From NCBI RefSeq assembly GCF_949987535.1, contig NC_080075.1, forward strand, positions 57,695,636 through 57,759,635: DNA of 64,000 nucleotides. Reading direction: 5' to 3'. Below, piece by piece: positions 57,715 to 64,000 of the stretch (positions within the stretch are counted from its first letter, which is position 1; every line of letters begins with the position of its first letter). Both the position numbers and the translations under genes were made by a program. This DNA comes from Balaenoptera acutorostrata. Taxonomy: Eukaryota > Chordata > Mammalia > Artiodactyla > Balaenopteridae. The notes under the pieces are model-generated. The model saw only the letters and a program-made list of their open reading frames with translations, did no database searches and had not been told where the DNA came from.

Positions 57715-58190
57715 AGACTCAGAATACCCGTCAGGATCTGGCCCCTACCTGCCTCCCCAGCTTTATCTCTCTTCACTCTTGCCTTTGTAAGGCTATAATC
57801 CTGTGGCACCTAACTTCATACCCTTCATCATGTCCTGCTCTCTTTTGCTTTCTGGCCTTTAGACATACTGTGCTCACTTCTTTGGCTGTCTTAACTCTTA
57901 TTCACCCTTCAAATTTCAGTTCAGACATTGTTTCCTTAAGGAAGACTTCCCTACTCATCTCAGTCTGGGTTTGATGCCCCTGCCAGGCATCCCCATAGCT
58001 CCTTGTTCTTCCCGAATCGTAGCACATAATGCACTGTATAATATGATCATTTATCACCTGTATCCCCAGCTGACTGTGAGCACCAAGGGCACAGGTTCTG
58101 TGTTGGACTTGGCACCATCCCAGCACCTGACACTGCCTGGTATATAGTAGTCATTCAAAGAATGTTCGTTGAATGAATCAATAATTCATC
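57715..58190 (+). mobile_element. L2 LINE 3' end, extended
   Basis: 'atctggcccctacctgcctc', 'ttaaggaagacttccctact', 'gcaccaagggcacaggttct', 'ccagcacctgacactgcctg' and 'agaatgttcgttgaatgaat' span nearly 480 bases of L2 in order. Confidence 0.88.
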
Positions 58191-58840
58191 GATTGGACAG
58201 ATGAGTGTACAAGGGACAGACTTCACCTCCTTCACATCAAGGAATTGCCTTGCTTGAGCCCCACGTAGTTTTCCTAACTCCAGACAAGCCCCTGCTAAAA
58301 AGTGTACTGTAGATCAATCACAAAGGACTCTCAGAATGTGCATAATTCCATGCAACCCATTCCCAAGCCTAGATGTACAACCTGGAGCACACGTCATTTT
58401 CTTTTGATGGGAGGCAATATGCCACTGTGCCTGGGAGTTTATGTGCCCACCTCAGAAGCTTAGACATCACTGCAGACCACCAACACCCCATTAGCATGAG
58501 TGGGGCTTCCAAGATCCTAGGAAAAGTTATAAAGGCCATCTTGGAGCCAATGGTCAGATTTCCATTGTATTGATACAAAGGTGGGAGGACAGAGACCTTC
58601 CTTTAATCCCTGAGACATGTGCTTGAGAGAGGCCAAGAACTTTGTCTGATGCAGGAGAGTAATGCAGGGCATTACTATGCTTAATAGCTATGCTTAATAG
58701 CTTCCAGGAGGCATGGTCCAGGTCTCTGGGGAGAGGAACTTGAAAGAGCAGAGCTACTTTTAAAGAATCAAAAGAGTTAATCACAAGAAGCCAAGCCTTG
58801 CAAGTTTGGCTGAAACATGAATCATGGTAATGGTCACAGC
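58190..58840. other. No gene recognised; 'ctatgcttaatag' tandem at about 58676-58701
   Basis: Two copies of ctatgcttaatag lie head to tail. No exon seen. Confidence 0.4.
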
Positions 58841-58844
58841 TGGC

Positions 58845-59070
58845 CATTATTGAGAGCTTACAATGTGTCTACCTCTGCTCTCAGTGCTTTACAAGTATTA
58901 ACTATATAATCCTCACCACGCATGGTGACGAGGTAGGTCCTATTCTTACCCTCATTTCCTAGATGAGGACACTGAGGCACAGATCTGTTAGGTGACTAAC
59001 CCAGGATCACACTGTAAGTATAAAAAAAGAATTTGAACGCACACACTCTGGCTTCAGAGCCTCCAGTCTT
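58845..59070 (-). mobile_element. MIR
   Basis: 'ttgagagcttacaatgtgtc', 'ctagatgaggacactgaggc' and 'acagatctgttaggtgacta' are MIR in reverse. Confidence 0.85.
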
Positions 59071-59464
59071 AGCTGAGATCCTTGGCAGGAGTGGAGGGGA
59101 CTGGTCATCAGTGCAAATGACTGGAACAATGATCCAGTGGGGCTAAGGCTGGTTGTTGGTGGTGACCACACTGCATTCTCCTATGCAATACTCACTAAGC
59201 ATTTTCTCCGCTGCGTATCCAGCACTGGTCAGGCACTGGGCACAGGGGGTAGGTAGAAGCCAGCCCCTGGCCTTGAGAGGCTCTCAGTCTCAAGTGTGGA
59301 CCGTCCTGTGGTCAGGGCTGTGGTGGCTGAGATGTGGGAGTCACGATGGGGAAGCCCTGCCCCCTGCCTGGGGAGGGTTTATGGAGTAGGGAGGCATTCA
59401 CCTGAGTCTGGAAAATGAGAGCTGTGATTCAGGCTTTATCTCTTTGCTTCCTGCTTCTGTTCAG

Positions 59465-59580
59465 GAAATATCTGAAGGCCAAGGACTGTGTTTTACTTAT
59501 CTTTGTCTCCCCAAGTGCCGGCACAATGGAATGGCACATAATAGGTGTTCAATAAATGTATATGGACTAAATGAACGAGT
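59465..59580 (+). mobile_element. L2 3' end
   Basis: 'aaggactgtgttttacttat', 'ctttgtctccccaagtgccg', 'aataggtgttcaataaatgt' and 'atatggactaaatgaacgag'. Confidence 0.85.
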
Positions 59581-59831
59581 AAACTGATTAAACAGAATTG
59601 ATTGTAAGGAACTCCTATTTGGGAGCAGAAGCAGACAAAACAAACTTTTAGGAAATCCAGGTAGAAATAAAAACCAGAGTGAGTGATGCAGAACAGGAAA
59701 AAACCCTTTGCTGAGGTTGAGCAGTTCTGCTGGAAGTCTCTGCTCTCTGTTCTGGCCCTCTCTGCTGTCTGGAAGGATTGAGGGCAGAGAGCGGTTGTTC
59801 CCTGTAGGGGCCCCAGTGATGCTGCCATTGT

Positions 59832-60105
59832 GTCTGGAACTTGGACAGAAAGGCAGCTTCCCAGAGAAAGTTAGCAGTGCCTGCAGTCAGATAACACATA
59901 CACATCACTCCAGAAAGCCCTCCAAACACTGTAGATTTCATAATGACCAGCAGCTTCCTGCAACTCCAGCTTCCAGTCTCCAGAGTGGGACCTGCATGAT
60001 TTTATCACCCACCCCAGGCTACCTTTGGACCTCCTCAGATTATTCTCAAGGTGGGGAGGGAGTGATGAAACCCTAGGGTCAAGCTCTCTGCTTTTAATAT
60101 CACCT
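59832..60105 (+). repeat. Left arm of an inverted pair
   Basis: It matches the reverse complement of 60910-61171. Shared blocks include 'tcagattattctcaaggt', 'gggaggg', 'tgatgaaaccc' and 'tctgctttta', plus 'cctgcagtcag' against 'cctgcaatcag'. Family not identified. Frames of 122 (plus) and 102 (minus) codons overlap it. Confidence 0.8.
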
Positions 60106-60184
60106 TTGCTACCAGCACCACCAAAGGGACCATGAAAGACTTTAAAAGAAAAACAACTCATTGAATACCATGATCTCAAAATGT

Positions 60185-60895
60185 AAAATCTGGACTAAAA
60201 AGAAAAAGAAAAACCTAAATATATGAAAAACAAAGATTGGTTAAGTAAATTACAGTATGCCCATGCAATGAGATGTTTAGCAGCCATTTAAAAAGATGGT
60301 GTAGGGACTCCCCTGGTGGCGCAGTGGTTAAGAACCCGCCCGCCAATGCAGGGGACATGGGTTCAAGCCTTGGTCCGGGAAGATCCCACATGCTGCGGAG
60401 CAACTGAGCCCGTGCGCCACAACTACTGAGCCTGCAAGTCGCAACTGCTGAACCCGTGTGCCACAACTACTGAAGCCTGCATACCTAGAGCCTGTCCTCT
60501 GCAACAAGAGAAGCCACTGCAATGAGAAGCCCGCGCACCGCAATGAAGAGTAGCTCCCGCTCGCCGCAATTAGAGAAAGCCCGCTTGCAGCAACGAAGAC
60601 GCAACGCAGCCAAAAATAAAAATAAATAAATTTACAAAAAGATGGTGTAGATTTTCGTTGACATGAAATGATATTTGACATATTAATAAGTGAAAAAATA
60701 AGTTATAAAACAGCTCGTAGATATATATAGATATAGCGACATACAGAAGGGAAAAAAAGCCTGGGAAGATACACACCAAACGTTAAATGTTGGTTATTTC
60801 CAGGTTGTATCCTCATGGATAATTTTAATTTTGTTTTTTAATCTCTATTCTTAACTTGCATACAATGAGCAATCAATGAGTAATCATAAAAGGTC
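60185..60895 (+). mobile_element. L1M 3' end split by a SINE
   Basis: 'ggttaagtaaattacagtat', 'gcccatgcaatgagatgttt', 'tgggaagatacacaccaaac' and 'gttggttatttccaggttgt' are L1 3' sequence. The SINE at 60305-60635 sits between the halves. Confidence 0.8.
60305..60635 (+). mobile_element. tRNA-derived SINE (CHR-2-like), three modules
   Basis: Head ggactcccctggtggcgcag, a B-box region GGTTCAAGCCT, three caact(a/g)ctga modules. The exact duplication aaaaagatggtgtag is at 60290-60304 and 60636-60650. Confidence 0.97.
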
Positions 60896-60909
60896 TGAGT
60901 GAGACTCTT

Positions 60910-61171
60910 GGATGATTTTAAAAGCAGACAACCTGACCCTGGGGTTTCATCAACCCCTCCCTACCTTGAGAATAATCTGAGCGGCTCAGAGGTGGCCTGG
61001 AATGGGTGATAAGATCACTCCGGGTCACACGTTGCTGATTGGAAGTTGGAGTGGCAGGAAACCGCCAACTGCAGTAAAATCTTCTGTGTTTAGGAGGTCT
61101 TTTTGGATAACAATATATAGTTCTGATTGCAGGCATTGCTAATTTTCTCCTTTCTGCCCTAGTTTCCAGAG
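60910..61171 (-). repeat. Right arm of an inverted pair
   Basis: Reverse complement of the left arm (59832-60105) with scattered mismatches. A 133-codon reverse frame (60918-61319) covers it. Its translation shares SDYSQGxEGxMKP with the plus-strand frame of the left arm, as expected from sequence similarity. Confidence 0.8.
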
Positions 61172-61174
61172 TCA

Positions 61175-61740
61175 ATGGCAGCACCATCAGGTGATTGTAC
61201 CTAGGGCTGGGAGCGGAGAGCCCTTCCAGGCAGCGGAGATGGTCCAAATCATCTCTGATGAGCTTCCCCCACCTGCCAGTTTTGTTTCCTCTCCTTCTCC
61301 AGTTTAGCCTCAACTCCATCAGGGGTGAGCCTGGGCTGGGAGCAGATCACTTTACTCACCATTATTTTATTGTCTGCATTTACCTCCTGCCCAAGAGGCC
61401 AGCTCACTTTTCCAAGGTAAATTAGTTATATACAAAAACTCAGAAAAAAGATCCTCGATCTTCTCCTCCCAATTTCTCCAGGGTCTTGCCTCCAACATTT
61501 TAACCCTCTCCCTCTGTTGTCTTCCTGGACATCTTCCCTAGCTCTGAGTCTGTCTTTCAACTACATTCAGGGCTCGAGTTTGGGGAAATTGGGGAACTGA
61601 GTCGAGGGTATCAGTTCCTGAAGGACCAGACCCTTAGGCTATTTAGCAAAATAAGGCTCCTCTTCCTGGCCAGGATTGGAGTGGTTTCCATGGTCATGCC
61701 GAGCCGCTCCATCAAAATGAAGGATGGGGCGCTCTTCCGC
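61175..61740. other. No gene recognised
   Basis: C/T-rich stretches near 61265 and 61505. No exon seen. Confidence 0.3.
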
Positions 61741-61744
61741 ACCC

Positions 61745-62070
61745 AGCCGTTTTCTCACACAGGCCAACAAGTACCCCATACACAGACTGTACACAGACAA
61801 ATATACTGTGCCATGCATGCAGTCATGCATACATGCAAGCTCCATATATGCACCTTCAGACATATACAGACAGACACCAGCATGCATTCTCTTGGGCATC
61901 CAGACCTATAAGCACATACACATAGATAACACACAGGCATTCACACAGGTGTTGGAAAGCACACAACAACATGCAGACACCCACAGACAACTGTGCATTC
62001 TCACACCCGCATATGTGGATACTTGCACACACACTTAATCCCACAGACACTAGCACACATAAATCTACTA
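61745..62070. repeat. Degenerate CA-rich alternating tract
   Basis: About 325 bases of imperfect CACA, CAGACA, CATGCA and ACATACA text without long pure runs, with alternating purine-pyrimidine over much of it. It leaves open frames on both strands (up to 104 codons), which are composition artefacts. Confidence 0.8.
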
Positions 62071-62079
62071 CAGGCGAAG

Positions 62080-62800
62080 AAGGTGGCTGATGGGTCACCT
62101 ATCCCTAGACAGGGACCATTACCACCACCCTGACACTGGGCTTGCTTTGTTTCATAGGAAGCTTGTGTAGAAGGTTGGCTGCCCGTTGACAGTGGGTTCA
62201 GCCCTCCTCTGCCTCCTGCTCCACTGCCAGCTTTCTCCTCCCTGTTCCCTTGTAGCCCCGTTTTTTCATCTGGAGCTGTGCCTGGTCGAGAGAATGCTAA
62301 TCACCATGACAGAACTGTTTCCACCTGTTTACATCCCTGCTCACCTCCCCCTAATGCCATTTCAGACCCTGCCAAGCAGCGGGAGGAGGCCTGCTGTGCT
62401 GCTGCGGTGAGAGGGGGAAGGAATGAGCGAGAGGACAGTTGGAGTGTGAAAAGGACCCTGGCTAAGTGACTTCCCATTCCAGCAGACACACACAAGATGC
62501 ACGTAATTGCTTTTAGCACAGTGGGATGGATAGAGATACAAAAGGTCAAATCAAGGATTTGTCCCATAATATCTTTGCTAAGCAGCAGTGTCAGACATTG
62601 GAAAAGCATATTCATGAATTGAGTTGCCGGAGTGTGGGGCAGGCTTTTTCAGAGGCGGCTGTGTGTTCCCTCTTTGAGGTGTGGTGATTGGATTCATACG
62701 GAGCAAGTGACTTCTCAATGCTCAACAAAGCTCTGCCTGTGAATTGGACTAAATAGTCTACTTGGCAGGCAGCTGAGATAACTATGCTAAGTGAATTTCA
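62080..62800. other. No gene recognised
   Basis: Balanced-composition DNA. Frames at 62186-62615 have no motif or splice signal. Confidence 0.3.
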
Positions 62801-62809
62801 TAGTCGCTC

Positions 62810-63110
62810 CCACTCACCATCTGCCCAAGCCTACTGGAAAATGCAGGATAAGGACCAAACTCCTGAGCGCGGCATTCAAGGCCCTCCACCAGCTGACGCA
62901 GATTAACCTTTCCAGGCACTCCCTAACATGAATGTTGGATGTCTACCCCCCTGGGCCCTTCTCCAATATCTGGATGCATCAGGAGACCGGCTGCTTTAAG
63001 GACCTTGCCTGTGGCATTCCCCAGAGTGCACTGTCCCCCCTTACCCATTCAAATCCTCCTTGTTATTCAGGCTCCACTCAGGTCCTAATTCCCCCAATCC
63101 TTTCCTTGCC
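62810..63110 (+). mobile_element. L2 fragment
   Basis: 'ggaccaaactcctgagcgcg', 'gcattcaaggccctccacca' and 'ctccttgttattcaggctcc' are L2 in sense. Confidence 0.7.
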
Positions 63111-63129
63111 CCCCTACCTAGAAGTGACC

Positions 63130-63910
63130 ATGCCCTTCTTGGAAGGAGGAGGACAGCAGGATAACAGAGAAAGAACCCAAGTCTGGATCCTGGGATCTGA
63201 TTTCATGTTAACAAGCTCACAGGGGCTGGTGTGCTGAGAGCAGTCTCGGAGTTGGGGGAGGGGGGCAGAAGCAGCACGCAGTTTGGAGGTTGTTGAAATC
63301 GCCCAGGGGAGGGAGGCAGATGATTGGAACCGGGGTGCGGGGGGACAGCAGTGGAGGTGGTGAGCAAAGGTTATATTCTGTTATATTTTGAACGTAGATT
63401 TGAAAGGAATTGCCCAGGGACTGGTTGTGGGATATTAAAAAGAGTTAAAGATGATTACAAGATTTTTGGCCTAAACGTTAACTGATATGCATGAGGAAAC
63501 AACAAATTTCAGTGGCAGATATTAAGAGTCTAGTTTTGGACATATTTAAGGTGCCTATTAGGTATCCAAGTAGAGAGGTCAAGACAGAAAAAAAAACCAA
63601 GAGAGGGTGGTTTCCTGGAAGAAATTATTTTAAGGAGAAAAGCATGATCAGTTGTGTTGAAAACAGCCAATAGGCCTAGTGAGAGGAGGACTAGGAGCTG
63701 ACCGTTGTACTGAGTTATGGGGAGGCCTTTGGTGACAAGTGGCAGGTGTGGTTTTATTAAGCAGTGGAGGCAAAAGCCTGAAGTGTAGTGGTTTCAAGAG
63801 GGACTAGTGAACTTTTAAGAAGTTTTGCAATAAAGGGAAGCAGATCAATGAGGTGGAGTAGAGGGATCAAAAAAGAATTTTTTCACAGGAAAAAAAAAAT
63901 GTCTTCAAAA
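63130..63910 (+). repeat. Partly old interspersed repeat (as at 30780)
   Basis: 'tctagttttggacatattta', 'aggtgcctattaggtatcca' and 'agtagagaggtcaagacaga' fit the ancient repeat. The start is G-rich (63250-63360). No gene recognised. Confidence 0.45.
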
Positions 63911-63918
63911 CACACTTC

Positions 63919-63958
63919 GGACTTCCCTGGTGGTGCAGTGGTTAAGAATCCGCCTGTC
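63919..63958 (+). mobile_element. SINE head, interrupted by a second SINE
   Basis: ggacttccctggtggtgcag then 'tggttaagaatccgcctgtc' is the first 40 bases of a CHR-2 SINE. A second head begins directly after it. Confidence 0.9.
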
Positions 63959-64000
63959 GGGCTTCCCTGGTGGCGCAGTGGTTGAGAGTCTGCCTGCCAA
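63959..64000 (+). mobile_element. Second SINE, runs off the window
   Basis: gggcttccctggtggcgcag with 'tggttgagagtctgcctgcc' is the head of another CHR-2 SINE. Its end and any duplication lie outside. Confidence 0.93.

Noticed and set aside
61639..62098. Frames up to 104 codons on both strands, rich in H, T and C
   Set aside because: They come from the CA-rich tract and have no independent support.

Overview
This is a 64-kb stretch of mammalian nuclear DNA, almost certainly cetacean (whale or dolphin). The strongest clue is a set of about 17 tRNA-derived SINEs. Their heads read (G)GGCTTCCCTGGTGGCGCAG, they carry a pol III B box (GGTTCGAGCCC), and their bodies end in CAGCCAAAAATAAATAAA. This is the CHR-1/CHR-2 type of whales and hippos. 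I saw no ruminant BovB or Bov-tA sequence. Several short L1 3' ends are of the cetartiodactyl kind. The rest is older eutherian material: MIR, L2, L1M, MaLR/MST LTRs, MER5A and other hAT relics, plus AC/TG microsatellites. Species cannot be fixed by reading alone.

Genes: I find no complete protein-coding gene. The one segment that looks like a real exon is on the minus strand at about 7565-7910. It has a pyrimidine tract and a CAGCAG acceptor, 41 open codons, a TAG stop, and an AATAAA about 190 bases after the stop. I read it as the last exon of an unidentified gene whose upstream exons I could not locate. Other open frames of 60-230 codons fall in SINEs, GC-rich DNA, simple repeats or old transposons. 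They are best explained as chance frames.

Layout. 0-5.5 kb: old LTR-like and L1 DNA, a MER5A with intact 8-bp target duplication, and L2/MIR. 5.5-10.2 kb: two related LTRs in opposite orientation, an L1 tail with a 47-bp triplication, the candidate exon, and a SINE. 10-18.5 kb: L1 fragments, a degraded hAT transposase gene (about 13.4-14.7 kb), a MIR, and an MST LTR and SINE nested in an older repeat. 18.5-25.5 kb: SINEs, an MLT1-like LTR, a GC/CpG-rich LTR-like block with CCAAT and a YY1-like motif, and a SINE carrying extra 3' sequence. 25-39 kb: mostly single-copy DNA with L2 and MIR. 39-45 kb: two closely related SINEs and a second CpG-rich block with TGACGTAA and a palindromic TATA motif. 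45-55 kb: L1/HAL1-like DNA and a four-layer nest (L1, LTR, 33-bp micro-SINE) near 51.5 kb. 55-64 kb: L2/MIR, an inverted pair of about 270-bp segments around an L1 and SINE, a CA-rich alternating tract, and a SINE interrupted by another SINE at the right edge.

The window reads as intergenic or long-intron DNA shaped by repeated retroposition. Many insertions still show readable target-site duplications, which let their boundaries be placed to the base. No new multi-gene system was seen.
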